Positions 51,904-61,250 of a stretch of DNA of 64,000 nt are shown in pieces. A program made the position numbers and the translations under genes. Positions within the stretch are counted from its first letter, which is position 1; each line of letters begins with the position of its first letter. Origin of the DNA: UBA5336 sp964415675 (GTDB lineage: Bacteria; Pseudomonadota; Alphaproteobacteria; Caulobacterales; Hyphomonadaceae); contig CAYQBG010000001.1 of assembly GCA_964415675.1 (NCBI GenBank), forward strand, positions 62,001 through 126,000, written 5' to 3'. Below the pieces are notes generated by a model. That model saw only the letters and a program-made list of their open reading frames with translations. It was not told where the DNA came from and ran no database searches.

Positions 51904-52703
51904 TGACCAGTGCGCTCGACCGGATTCTCGACTACAAAAGGGACGAGGTGGCCGCCCGCAAGGCGGAGAAGCCATTGGCAGAGCTTGAGGCGCGTGCCGA
52001 TGATGCGCCAGCCCCGCGCGGGTTTATCGCGGCTCTGGATACGGTCGCAAGTACGGGTGAGAATGCGCTGATATGCGAGCTGAAACGCAAGAGCCCGTCG
52101 GCCGGAGAGATTTTGCCCGGCGCCGACCCTGTAGAGATTGCGCGCCAGTATGAGGCCGGCGGTGCAGCCTGCCTTTCGGTGCTCACCGATGAGCCGAGTT
52201 TCGGCGGCAGGCTGGAAGACATTGATGCAATTCGCGAAGCGGTGGGCATTCCCCTGTTGCGCAAGGATTTCATGATCGATCCCTGGCAGGTCACCGAAGC
52301 ACGCGCCCATGGCGCCGACGCGATCCTCGTGATCATCGCCGCGATGGGTGATGATATGGCCAACGAACTGATTGCGGCGGCCGGCGCGTATGGCATGGAC
52401 GTGCTGGTGGAGGTTCACGACGCGCGCGAACTCGAACGCGCCGCCGCCCTGCCTGCGCCGCTGATCGGCATCAACAATCGCAATCTCAAGACGATGGTCA
52501 CTGACCTCAGCGTGACCGAGACGCTCGCGCGGCAAATGCCCGCCGGGCGCGCAATGGTCTCTGAAAGCGGTGTGAAGACACCCGGAGACATCAACCGCCT
52601 GCGCACCGTCGGGGCGCGCCGTTTCCTGATCGGCGAAAGCCTGATGATGCAAACCGACCGGGAACGGGCAGTGACCACGTTACGACAATCTCGTAAGAAT
52701 TGA
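51903..52703 (+). CDS. trpC: Indole-3-glycerol-phosphate synthase
   Basis: Beta/alpha-barrel enzyme of 266 residues forming indole-3-glycerol phosphate. LICELKRKSPSAGEI near residue 57 carries the catalytic Lys; LSVLTDEPSFGG near 85, LLRKDFMIDPWQ near 118 and IGINNRNLKT near 188 are typical. It is translationally coupled to trpD and followed by the lexA promoter. Confidence 0.96.
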   Translation: MTSALDRILDYKRDEVAARKAEKPLAELEARADDAPAPRGFIAALDTVASTGENALICELKRKSPSAGEILPGADPVEIARQYEAGGAACLSVLTDEPSFGGRLEDIDAIREAVGIPLLRKDFMIDPWQVTEARAHGADAILVIIAAMGDDMANELIAAAGAYGMDVLVEVHDARELERAAALPAPLIGINNRNLKTMVTDLSVTETLARQMPAGRAMVSESGVKTPGDINRLRTVGARRFLIGESLMMQTDRERAVTTLRQSRKN

Positions 52704-52728
52704 CGCAAAACCGGAACGCCTGTAGAAC
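52700..52728 (+). promoter_or_regulatory. lexA promoter with SOS box
   Basis: TTGACG (52700-52705) and TAGAAC (52723-52728) are 17 bases apart. GAAC-N7-GAAC at 52714-52728, the reverse complement of the alphaproteobacterial GTTC-N7-GTTC SOS box, overlaps the spacer and -10 element. This fits LexA autorepression. Confidence 0.85.
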
Positions 52729-52767
52729 AATTGCGGATTTTGGATTCGGCAGGACTGGAGCTTTCGC

Positions 52768-53451
52768 GTGCTTACCTCAAAGCAGAAACAGCTACTTCTC
52801 TATATACATGAGAGAATCAAGGAAACCGGGATCTCTCCCTCCTTCGACGAGATGAAAGACGCCCTGAACCTCGCCTCGAAATCAGGAATTCACCGGCTGA
52901 TTTCGGCCCTTGAGGAACGCGGCTTCATCCGTCGCCTGCCGCATCGGGCGCGGGCCCTGGAAGTTCTTAAACTTCCCGAATCAGCGGCAACGGCAGCCCC
53001 GCCACGCGGACGCCAGTCATTCCGGCCAAGCCTGGTCGATGCAGGTCTCAAGGCCGTGGCCGGCGCACGCGCCAGCCTGCCCGTGCTCGGCAAGATCGCC
53101 GCCGGCGTCCCGATCGAGGCTATACAGCACGAGGTGTCGCGGATCAGCCCGCCCGAAGACTTCGCCAATGAGGAAGAGCATTTTGCGCTGGAGGTCGAAG
53201 GTCAGTCGATGATTGATGCTGGCATCCATGATGGCGACCTCATCATCCTCAAGCGCACCGATACGGCCCAGTCTGGAGACATCGTGGTGGCGCTGATCGA
53301 CGAAGAGGAAGCAACACTCAAGCGCCTGCGCGCACGCGGCGACAGTATCGCGCTGGAAGCCGCCAATCCGGCCTTCGAGACGCGGATTTTCGGGCCTGAC
53401 CGGGTTCGCATTCAGGGCCGTCTCGTCGCCCTGATCCGTCGTTACGACTAG
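52768..53451 (+). CDS. lexA: SOS repressor LexA
   Basis: Self-cleaving repressor of 227 residues. The N-terminal winged helix-turn-helix includes SPSFDEMKDALNLASKSGIHRL at about 23-44. The cleavage site is Ala112-Gly113 in KIAAGVPIEA, with catalytic Ser147 in EGQSMIDAG and Lys185 in ATLKRL. The GTG start follows a GGAG site. It is controlled by an SOS box in its own promoter. It converges on comEC; their stops are six bases apart. Confidence 0.96.
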   Translation: MLTSKQKQLLLYIHERIKETGISPSFDEMKDALNLASKSGIHRLISALEERGFIRRLPHRARALEVLKLPESAATAAPPRGRQSFRPSLVDAGLKAVAGARASLPVLGKIAAGVPIEAIQHEVSRISPPEDFANEEEHFALEVEGQSMIDAGIHDGDLIILKRTDTAQSGDIVVALIDEEEATLKRLRARGDSIALEAANPAFETRIFGPDRVRIQGRLVALIRRYD

Positions 53452-53456
53452 GGAAG

Positions 53457-55580
53457 TCAAGACGCGCCGGGACATGGTCGCCAAGGGCGCGGGCGGCAGT
53501 CCGGCGGGCGCATCCGTCGGACACGGCCATCTGACAGGAGGGAGACCGACTGGCCGCCAAGCGCTGTCACTTCCTCCCAGCCCAGTACACGCGGACATCC
53601 CGCGGGCACCTTGCCCGGAAACAGGTGCAACGAGATCCCCTCATCGGGACACGCCCCGGCCTTCCAGTCCGAGCCGTGCAAACGTACACGGCCGCCTGCT
53701 GTGGCGACATCGCAGCCGGCCGCCCCACAATCAAGTGCAACTGGCAGATCGCCATAACGCATCGGTCCAAGCCCATCGCCATCGATAAAGCCAATGCGGC
53801 GATATTGATGGTCGGCGCCGAGAACGAATACATCGCCCGACGGCGCCCAGTGCAGGCTGGCCGGTGGCAACAGCGCCCAGATCGTGAAACCGGCGACCAG
53901 CCCCGCCGTCATGCTTCCAAGCCTTAACGCTCCCTGAAACAGCACCATCACAGCGAGAGCCGCGCAGAAAGCGGCCAGGGCTGCTCCTGGCATCGGGGTT
54001 TCGGGGACCAGTCCGCCCCCGGGCTCACCGGCAAAATAATGGGCAACCGCGAGAACCCATTCGAGAGTCAGCCCGAACACTCGAAGTGCAGGCCCGGACA
54101 GACCGAAGGGCGCCAGGATCAGGGATCCTGCCGCTGCCGGAGCGCTGGCGAAGGAGATGACGGGCATGGCGGCGAAATTGGCCAGCAGACCCAGCGCGGC
54201 GACCCGGTCGAAATGATAAAGTGCGAACGGTGCGGTGGCCGCCGCGCCGACAATGGAGGTCACGACAAGGGACTGAAGGGCGAAGACAAAGCCGTGCCCT
54301 CCCCTTTGCGCCCTTCGCGCGCGCCGGCGGTTCCAGGCTTCATAAGTCGCAATCAGTGCACCGGTAGCCGCGAACGACATCTGGAAGCCAGGCGTAACGG
54401 CACTTTGCGGGTGCAGGATCAGGACGACAATCATTGCAATCGCAAGACTGCGCAGGCTCAGTGCTGCGCGGTCAATCAGGATAGCGATGAAAAAGATGGC
54501 CGCCATGATAAAGGCGCGTTGGGTCGAGATGCTGGCACCCGACATGATCAGATAGCTGGCACTGGCCAGAAGGGCCACAGCGGCCGCAGGCTTCTGGACC
54601 GGCACCCGCAGGGCAAGCGGCGCGATCAGCGCGAGACCCTTGCGCATGATCAGATAGACAAGCCCGCCGACAATCGCCATGTGCAGGCCGGAAATGGCAA
54701 GAAGATGCGCCAGCCCGGAACCGCGCAGCGCTTCGGCATCCTCCGGCGCCATAAAACTTCGGTCTCCCGACATGAGCGCTGCGGCGAACCCTCCCGCGCG
54801 CGGTCCAGCGGCCGCATTGACATGGCTGGCCAGCTGTCGTCTCCAGGCGCCGATAACAAGATCGGCCCTTGCAACCAGGCCCGGCGGCGCCCCCAGCGCC
54901 CCACCCCGGCAACGCCCCTGCACATAGCCCACGGCCCCCAAGCGCTCGAACCAGGCCTGCTGGCGGAAATCATAATCTCCGGCGATTGACGGTCCCGGCG
55001 GGGGCAACAGCACAACACGGCAACGCACGAACCTTCCCGGCCCGACATTCAGGCTGTTGGAATGAGTCACCCGGACCTCACGCGGTGTCTGTGATGGTGC
55101 GCGCCCTGAAATCGCCTGAACCTTTATTCTCAGGCGCGGTCCGTTGGCGCCCGGCTCGATCATGCGGACCCACCCTTCCAGCATGACCGGTTCGCCGCGC
55201 GTCTCGATCACCGGAGCTGCGGCGCGTTCGCTTTGCCATTTCGAGACAGCCAGCCCAGAAGCTGCTGCAAGCATGGAGACCGACACAAGACATATGACCG
55301 GCAAGAACCAGAGCCGCAGTGCGAGGCCATGGACGAGCAAGGCCGCGGCCAGGAACCCTCCGACAACAGTCCAATCCGGCTCCTGCCGGGCTGTGAAGTA
55401 GATGACGCAACCAATGCACAGGCAAAGCGCAATGAGGATTGGGCGGACCTCACGGCCTTCAATCCTGGCGAACTGTTCCAGCCGTTGCGCAAGGCCGCCG
55501 GGTTGCCTCTTGCGCAAAGGGGCCGCGCCATGTTCTTGAGACCGCACGCTTTCGCGCTGATAAGAAGCCTTGGTGACCAT
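53457..55580 (-). CDS. comEC: ComEC/Rec2-family DNA-uptake channel protein
   Basis: Polytopic membrane protein of about 707 residues. An N-terminal DUF4131-type region (GWVRMIEPGANGPRLRIKVQ) is followed by the Competence domain with GDRSFMAPEDAEALRGSGLAHLLAISGLH near residue 290 and many helices. The C-terminal beta-lactamase-like domain is degenerate or shortened: the last 100 residues show no HxHxDH motif. The ATG at 55580 abuts the gltX ATG; a GTG at 55547 is an alternative. Transport of single-stranded DNA in transformation is inferred. Confidence 0.9.
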   Translation of the reverse strand: MVTKASYQRESVRSQEHGAAPLRKRQPGGLAQRLEQFARIEGREVRPILIALCLCIGCVIYFTARQEPDWTVVGGFLAAALLVHGLALRLWFLPVICLVSVSMLAAASGLAVSKWQSERAAAPVIETRGEPVMLEGWVRMIEPGANGPRLRIKVQAISGRAPSQTPREVRVTHSNSLNVGPGRFVRCRVVLLPPPGPSIAGDYDFRQQAWFERLGAVGYVQGRCRGGALGAPPGLVARADLVIGAWRRQLASHVNAAAGPRAGGFAAALMSGDRSFMAPEDAEALRGSGLAHLLAISGLHMAIVGGLVYLIMRKGLALIAPLALRVPVQKPAAAVALLASASYLIMSGASISTQRAFIMAAIFFIAILIDRAALSLRSLAIAMIVVLILHPQSAVTPGFQMSFAATGALIATYEAWNRRRARRAQRGGHGFVFALQSLVVTSIVGAAATAPFALYHFDRVAALGLLANFAAMPVISFASAPAAAGSLILAPFGLSGPALRVFGLTLEWVLAVAHYFAGEPGGGLVPETPMPGAALAAFCAALAVMVLFQGALRLGSMTAGLVAGFTIWALLPPASLHWAPSGDVFVLGADHQYRRIGFIDGDGLGPMRYGDLPVALDCGAAGCDVATAGGRVRLHGSDWKAGACPDEGISLHLFPGKVPAGCPRVLGWEEVTALGGQSVSLLSDGRVRRMRPPDCRPRPWRPCPGAS

Positions 55581-57074
55581 ATGACCGTGACGACCCGATT
55601 TGCCCCATCTCCGACAGGTATGCTGCATATTGGAGGCGCACGAACCGCTCTTTTCAATCTTTTGTTTGCCGGTCGCCATGGCGGTCGCTTCCTGCTGCGG
55701 GTCGAGGACACAGACAAGGTACGCTCGACCGAGACCGCAACTGAGGCTATTCTCGAAGGGCTGGACTGGCTGGGCGCAACACCTGCCGAAGCGCCAGTTT
55801 TTCAGAGCGAACGCGCCGAACGCCATGCAGAGGTCGCACGCCAGATGCTGGAACGCGGCACCGCATTCCGATGCTACGCCACCCCCGAGGAATTGCAGGC
55901 ACGGCGCGATGAGGGCGAAGCCAAACGGGCAGCGGCAAAGAAAGAGGGGCTCAGCGATACGGCGCGCGATGCCCTGCGGGCCGAGGCCGACCGGCTCCTG
56001 GCCCCCTTCCGCTCTCCCTGGCGCGATCGGGCTGCGTCACCCTCACCAGATGCGCCCTATACAATCCGGCTGAAGGCTCCTGACAGTGGCGCGCGCATTC
56101 TCGACGACAGGGTCCAGGGCCGGGTGACAATCCAGGCCCATGAGATTGACGACCTTATCCTGATGCGAGCCGATGGCACGCCGACCTATATGCTCGCCGT
56201 CGTCGTAGATGATCACGATATGGGAATCACTCATGTTATCCGCGGCGATGACCATCTGCGCAACGCGTTCCGCCAGGTTCCTATCTATGAGGGAATGGGC
56301 TGGAACGTGCCCGATTTTGCGCACGTGCCGCTGATCCATGGCTCAGACGGCAAGAAACTTTCCAAAAGGCATGGCGCGCTGTCGACGCTTGCCTATCGCG
56401 AGATGGGCTACCTTCCCGAAGCCCTCGCCGCCTATCTCATTCGCCTTGGCTGGAGTCATGGCGACGAGGATATCGTTCCGCTGGAGGCGGCGGCGGAGGT
56501 CTTTTCACTCGGAGCGATAAACAAGGCACCCGCCCGGCTGGATCTCGAAAAGCTCGGCGATGTGAATCGCCATTTCCTGCGCCAGTGCGAGGATTCACGC
56601 CTGCTGCACTTGCTAATGGCTTGGCTGGAAGCAGACGGCCCTCTTCCGGCAGACAAGCTCGAGCGTGTCAAAAAAGCCCTGCCATACATGAAGGATCGTG
56701 GCACAACATTACCGGATCTCGCCGCCTCTTTCGCATTCATTACACACAAACGACCATTCGAGTTGAACAAGAAGGCCCGCAAGGCAATCAGGGGCGAAGG
56801 TCTTGACCGACTGCGCACACTGCGCGATCTCGTATCAACAATTGATGATTTCACGTCGGAGAACCTTCAGACCGTCATTGATTCGTACTGCGCCGCACAA
56901 GACTTATCTATGGCGCAGGTCGGGCCGCCCCTGCGAGCGGCGCTTACGGGCGGTTTACCAGCACCGGACCTGGCGCCGGTCATGGAATGGCTTGGACGGG
57001 ACGAAGTCCTGTCCCGCATTGATGAACAGCTCGCATCGGCCGATCCGGCCGGTCGCGAACCGGAAAAAGGATAA
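55581..57074 (+). CDS. gltX: Glutamyl-tRNA synthetase
   Basis: Class I aminoacyl-tRNA synthetase of 497 residues. The start TTRFAPSPTGMLHIGGARTA carries the HIGH-type signature and GKKLSKRHGAL the KMSKS-type loop. The frame is open upstream to 55233 but that segment overlaps comEC and is not coding. The ATG at 55581 directly follows the reverse-strand comEC start codon. gltA follows after 14 bases. Confidence 0.97.
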   Translation: MTVTTRFAPSPTGMLHIGGARTALFNLLFAGRHGGRFLLRVEDTDKVRSTETATEAILEGLDWLGATPAEAPVFQSERAERHAEVARQMLERGTAFRCYATPEELQARRDEGEAKRAAAKKEGLSDTARDALRAEADRLLAPFRSPWRDRAASPSPDAPYTIRLKAPDSGARILDDRVQGRVTIQAHEIDDLILMRADGTPTYMLAVVVDDHDMGITHVIRGDDHLRNAFRQVPIYEGMGWNVPDFAHVPLIHGSDGKKLSKRHGALSTLAYREMGYLPEALAAYLIRLGWSHGDEDIVPLEAAAEVFSLGAINKAPARLDLEKLGDVNRHFLRQCEDSRLLHLLMAWLEADGPLPADKLERVKKALPYMKDRGTTLPDLAASFAFITHKRPFELNKKARKAIRGEGLDRLRTLRDLVSTIDDFTSENLQTVIDSYCAAQDLSMAQVGPPLRAALTGGLPAPDLAPVMEWLGRDEVLSRIDEQLASADPAGREPEKG

Positions 57075-57088
57075 AAAAGGGGCTGAAT

Positions 57089-58390
57089 ATGCAGAGCAAC
57101 ATGAAACCGGCGGGCAGTGCCAGGATTGAAGTCGATGGCAAGACAATCGAGCTGCCGCTGCTTGAAGGAACCGAGGGTCCGAAAACCATCGATGTGCGGA
57201 AACTGTATTCCGAGGCCGGGGTATTCACACTCGATCCCGGATTCACCTCCACGGCAAGCTGTGAGTCACAGATCACATTCATCGATGGCAATGAGGGCCG
57301 CCTTTTGCATCGCGGCTATCCGATCGCCGATCTCGCGGAAAATTCCGGTTTTCTCGAAGTGGCGTACCTCCTCTTGAAGGGCGATCTGCCCTCTCAGAGC
57401 GAATTCACGAAGTTCGAACAGTCGATCACTCGGCACACCATGCTCCACGAACAGATCGACCGGTTCTTCGAAGGCTTCCGGCGCGACAGCCATCCCATGG
57501 CGTTGCTGACCAGCGCTGTCGCCGCGCTGTCCGCCTTCTACCCGGACGCGATGGATATTCATGACCCGGAACAGCGCGAGCTGGCCACTTTGCGCATGGT
57601 TGCGAAAATGCCGACCATGGCGGCGCGCGTCTACAAGTATTCCATCGGGCAGCCCTTTGTTCATCCAGACAATTCGCTTTCATATGCGGAGAATTTCCTG
57701 CGCATGTGCTTCTCGGTTCCCGCCGAGCGTTATGCGCCCAATCCTGTGCTCACGCGGGCGATGGACCGGATCTTCATTCTGCACGCAGACCATGAACAGA
57801 ACGCCTCGACCTCAACCGTGCGGCTGGCCGGCTCTTCGGGTGCGCATCCTTATGCTGCGATCGCGGCGGGTGTCGCCAGTCTCTGGGGGCCGAGCCATGG
57901 CGGCGCCAATGAAGCCGCGCTCAACATGCTGCGCGAGATTGGCACGCCTGATCGGGTCGGCGAATATGTCAAGAAAGCTCAGGATCCCGATGACAGTTTC
58001 CGGCTGATGGGTTTTGGCCATCGGGTCTACAAGAATTATGATCCACGCGCGAAAGTCATGCAACAGACAGCGCAAGAGGTGCTCGAAGAGCTCGGCATCC
58101 AGGACCCTGTGCTCGAAGTGGCACAGAAACTGGAGAAAATCGCGCTTGAGGACGAATATTTCGTCGAACGCAAGCTCTATCCCAATGTCGATTTCTATTC
58201 GGGTGTGATCCTGAACGCGATCGGCTTCCCGACCGAGATGTTCACGGTTCTGTTTGCTCTTGCCCGGACAGTGGGCTGGCTGGCGCAGCTCAATGAAATG
58301 ATCGAGGATCCGAACCAGCGGATCGGCCGCCCGCGCCAGCTGTATACCGGACCGGCCGAACGTGCTTTCGTGCCCGTGCGGGACCGCTGA
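57089..58390 (+). CDS. gltA: Citrate synthase
   Basis: Type II (Gram-negative, hexameric) citrate synthase of 433 residues. Catalytic segments are LHADHEQNASTSTVR near residue 231, LWGPSHGGANEAAL near 268 and GFGHRVYKNYDPRA near 309. It is co-transcribed with gltX and followed by a hairpin shared with convergent lpxB. Confidence 0.97.
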   Translation: MQSNMKPAGSARIEVDGKTIELPLLEGTEGPKTIDVRKLYSEAGVFTLDPGFTSTASCESQITFIDGNEGRLLHRGYPIADLAENSGFLEVAYLLLKGDLPSQSEFTKFEQSITRHTMLHEQIDRFFEGFRRDSHPMALLTSAVAALSAFYPDAMDIHDPEQRELATLRMVAKMPTMAARVYKYSIGQPFVHPDNSLSYAENFLRMCFSVPAERYAPNPVLTRAMDRIFILHADHEQNASTSTVRLAGSSGAHPYAAIAAGVASLWGPSHGGANEAALNMLREIGTPDRVGEYVKKAQDPDDSFRLMGFGHRVYKNYDPRAKVMQQTAQEVLEELGIQDPVLEVAQKLEKIALEDEYFVERKLYPNVDFYSGVILNAIGFPTEMFTVLFALARTVGWLAQLNEMIEDPNQRIGRPRQLYTGPAERAFVPVRDR

Positions 58391-58405
58391 TCTCTCTGAC
58401 GAAAT

Positions 58406-58432
58406 GGCCAGCCTGTAAGGTTCGGGCTGGCC
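58406..58432. terminator. Hairpin between convergent gltA and lpxB
   Basis: GGCCAGCC (58406-58413) pairs perfectly with GGCTGGCC (58425-58432). It lies 16 bases after gltA and 22 bases from the lpxB stop. No strong U-tract occurs on the plus strand; the minus side runs into ATTTC. A bidirectional terminator is likely. Confidence 0.55.
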
Positions 58433-58454
58433 TCAACTGTCGCGTCGAGCCAGC

Positions 58455-59603
58455 TCAGCCTTCAAGGTCGGCAAGGATGGCTTCAGCTGCCACTTGCGGT
58501 GCAGGGCGTCCGCCCTGCCCCATGGCCATAAGGGCCTCGCGCTGGGCGAGAACCTGGCGTGTTCTGAGCTCCTGATCGCCAAGAAGCTCCTGCGCCTTGC
58601 CTGCAATCAGCTTGGCATCGAGGCGGTCCTGTACGAATTCCGGGACAATCTCAGTGTCATTGGCCGCAATATTCAGCATCGTGATATGGCGGGGTTTGTA
58701 GAGCAGATGCCGGGCCAGCAGCCAGGTAATTGCCCCCACCCGATAACCGACCAGCATGGCTGTATCCTGCATGGCCAGTTCACTTGTCACAGTGCCCGAT
58801 GCGGCGAGTGCCAGATCGGCCGCTGCCATTGCATCGAAGCGCTCGCTGCCCGGCCGGATGAGCGTCATTGACGTCCCAGTTTCCGGGAAGACCTGATTGA
58901 ACAGGCCAGCCACACTGGCCGTCGGGGCCGCAACGAGCTGCAGCGCTGCATTCTGCGCTTTTAGTCGCTGTGCAGCTTCCATCAGGATGGGTGCAACACT
59001 ACGGATCTCGGCCGGCCGACTGCCGGGCAGGACAAGTAGAATTGGGCGCTCGGGATCAAGGCCATGGCGGGCACGAAAGCCGGCTCCGTCGCCAGGGGCG
59101 GCACGCGACAGGGCGGGATTGCCGATCACAGTCACTTTCACAGCATGTGGCGCGTAAAATGGCCGCTCCATCTCGTGCAAACACAAGACGTGATCGACCC
59201 GCGCAGCTAGCTTTCCGGCACGTCCTGCCCGCATCGCCCATACTTGCGGTCCCACAAGCTTGATCAGACGAATATGCGGCGCGCGCTTTCGCAACCGGTC
59301 GGCCACACGAATCATGAATCCCCAGCTGTCAACCAGCACAGCCGCATCCGGCGCGGTGTCGATGATGTGGTCGGCGGCAGCATCAGCAAGGCGGATGACT
59401 GTGGGATAGACTTTCAGCCCCTCGAGCAGGCCGAGGATTGACAGGGGCGAAATATCGAAGGGGGACGGGATTCCGGTCGCGGCCATTTCGGACCCCCCAA
59501 TGCCCACAATTTCGATACCGGGCCGGCGCTCGCGCATCGCATCTATTGTCTCGCGGGCGAGCAGATCGCCAGACGCTTCTGCGGCAGTAAAATGGACGCG
59601 CAT
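58455..59603 (-). CDS. lpxB: Lipid-A-disaccharide synthase
   Basis: Glycosyltransferase of 382 residues joining UDP-2,3-diacylglucosamine to lipid X. FTAAEASGDLLARE at the N-terminus, VGPQVWAMRAGRAG near 123, LLVLPGSRPAEI near 188 and LAASGTVTSELAM near 260 are typical. ATG 59603 is chosen over a frame open to 59741. It is the last gene of the leftward lipid A cluster. Confidence 0.95.
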   Translation of the reverse strand: MRVHFTAAEASGDLLARETIDAMRERRPGIEIVGIGGSEMAATGIPSPFDISPLSILGLLEGLKVYPTVIRLADAAADHIIDTAPDAAVLVDSWGFMIRVADRLRKRAPHIRLIKLVGPQVWAMRAGRAGKLAARVDHVLCLHEMERPFYAPHAVKVTVIGNPALSRAAPGDGAGFRARHGLDPERPILLVLPGSRPAEIRSVAPILMEAAQRLKAQNAALQLVAAPTASVAGLFNQVFPETGTSMTLIRPGSERFDAMAAADLALAASGTVTSELAMQDTAMLVGYRVGAITWLLARHLLYKPRHITMLNIAANDTEIVPEFVQDRLDAKLIAGKAQELLGDQELRTRQVLAQREALMAMGQGGRPAPQVAAEAILADLEG

Positions 59604-59607
59604 TGCT

Positions 59608-60456
59608 CTATTCCGGCCCTTCCGGTCGCTCGACACCAAGAACGAAAACACCTCGCGCCTCGGCTTCCTGAGCCAGGGCGTCACGCTCGAGCACAAGAGC
59701 GCCACCAGCCTCGACGACAATCCCCGCGAGCCCGGCTGCATCTGCCCCGTTCAGCGTCTTGAGGCCGATCGTCGGCAAATCGACCTTACGCTCCTGTATC
59801 GGTTTGGGGCATTTGGCGAGCACACCGCGTCGGGCTTTCACCGTCCCGCGCAGCGCCGGTTCAAGACGGGCACATCGCGCGAGCATCGCGTCCGTACCCT
59901 CCTGTGCCTCAACCGCAAGGACCAACCCGTCACAAACAACCGCCCCCTGGCCAATATCGAGCCGGCCGATCTCGCGCGCAATGTGCAACGCCGCGCGGAT
60001 ATCCGCCTGTACCTTCTCGTCAGGCGCCGGACCCGCAATCAGTCCCTTCTGCGCCAAAAGGCTCGCCTGGACTTCATGCGCGCCGATAATCTTCAGGCCC
60101 TGAGCTTCGAAATATTCCAGGATCACCCGCAACAGAGCATCATCACCCCGGCGCGCCGCCTTGATCACTTTCGGCAGAAGGCGTGCGCCGCTCCAGTCGA
60201 GGCCGAGTTTGCGGAATTCCGGGCGTCTTACGATCCCGGCGAAAACAAGCTCCTCGCATCCGGCCGACTTGAGAAGCCTGGCTGCACGCCCCGGCTCACC
60301 GAGGCCGACAACCTCTCCTGGATACTCCACCAGTCGCGGCTCTACAAAACCGTCCAGCCGCAAGACGTAGACTTCCCGGCCGGAGCTCCGGGTCGCCTCG
60401 GCCAGACTGACAGGCAAGTCGCCCAGGCCTGAAATGATACCGAGCGGCTTGCTCAC
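59608..60456 (-). CDS. lpxI: UDP-2,3-diacylglucosamine pyrophosphatase LpxI
   Basis: Lipid A enzyme of 282 residues (formerly DUF1009) that alphaproteobacteria use instead of LpxH. KPLGIISGLGDLPVSLAEA at the N-terminus, LLPKVIKAARRGDDALLRVI near 95 and a C-terminal KVDLPTIGLKTL are characteristic. The GTG start overlaps the lpxA stop by four bases (GTGA). Confidence 0.93.
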   Translation of the reverse strand: MSKPLGIISGLGDLPVSLAEATRSSGREVYVLRLDGFVEPRLVEYPGEVVGLGEPGRAARLLKSAGCEELVFAGIVRRPEFRKLGLDWSGARLLPKVIKAARRGDDALLRVILEYFEAQGLKIIGAHEVQASLLAQKGLIAGPAPDEKVQADIRAALHIAREIGRLDIGQGAVVCDGLVLAVEAQEGTDAMLARCARLEPALRGTVKARRGVLAKCPKPIQERKVDLPTIGLKTLNGADAAGLAGIVVEAGGALVLERDALAQEAEARGVFVLGVERPEGPE

Positions 60457-61250
60457 ACCGCCCTCGCACGACACAGCGCGCGTTTGCGTTTCCGACGAAT
60501 GAATTCAATGATCTGCATGACTTTCGGACTGTCCGCGAAATTCTTTTCTGCCGCATCGACCCGTGTATCGAAGGCATCCGGCCCTTCAAAAATCTCACGA
60601 TAAGCCGCCCGCAGCGTGTTGATCTCATCGCGTCCGGCGCCGCGTCGTTTCAAGCCAATCAGGTTCAGCCCGTGCAGCCTGGCATGATGGCCCTGCGCCA
60701 TGCCATAGGGTATCACATCGCCCACTAGCACCGCGCCGCCGGCAATCATCGCGCCTTCGCCCATATACGTGTGCTGGTGAATTGCTGCAGCGCCGCCAAT
60801 CGTCACATTGGGGCCGAGCCGGCAATGGCCTGCCATCGCGACACTATTTGCCAGCATGCAACCCTCGCCAAGCTGGCAATCATGCCCGGCGTGAGAATAC
60901 GCCATGAAATAACAGCGCGCCCCAATCCTCGTTGTGCCTGCATCTTTTGGTGTCCCCGCATGAACAGTGACGCATTCGCGAAACACACAATCGGGGCCCG
61001 TCTCGAGCCGGGACCGCTCGTCCGGTTCATACCCGGTCACCTGAGGCGCACCACCAAGCGTCGCAGCCTCGTGAATAACCGTGCGCGCACCGATCCTTGC
61101 ATGCCCGACAATGCTGGAGCGAGCCTTCAGCCGCACGCCGTCTTCGAGCACCACATGCGGGCCAACTTCGCAAAATGGTCCGATTTCAACTCCGTCACCC
61201 AGAATAGCGCCGTCGTGAACGACCGCGCTCGGATGCACCCGGACGGTCAT
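60453..61250 (-). CDS. lpxA: UDP-N-acetylglucosamine O-acyltransferase
   Basis: First step of lipid A synthesis. The 265-residue protein has an N-terminal left-handed beta-helix of hexapeptide repeats (HPSAVVHDGAILGDGV onward) with the catalytic His in FMAYSHAGHDCQLG near residue 133, and a helical C-terminus. The ATG overlaps the lpxD stop (ATGA). fabZ, usually between lpxD and lpxA, is absent. Confidence 0.95.
   Translation of the reverse strand: MTVRVHPSAVVHDGAILGDGVEIGPFCEVGPHVVLEDGVRLKARSSIVGHARIGARTVIHEAATLGGAPQVTGYEPDERSRLETGPDCVFRECVTVHAGTPKDAGTTRIGARCYFMAYSHAGHDCQLGEGCMLANSVAMAGHCRLGPNVTIGGAAAIHQHTYMGEGAMIAGGAVLVGDVIPYGMAQGHHARLHGLNLIGLKRRGAGRDEINTLRAAYREIFEGPDAFDTRVDAAEKNFADSPKVMQIIEFIRRKRKRALCRARAV

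Noticed and set aside
55233..55580. N-terminal extension of gltX
   Set aside because: Overlaps comEC on the other strand; GltX homologues start at the TTRFAPSPTG segment.
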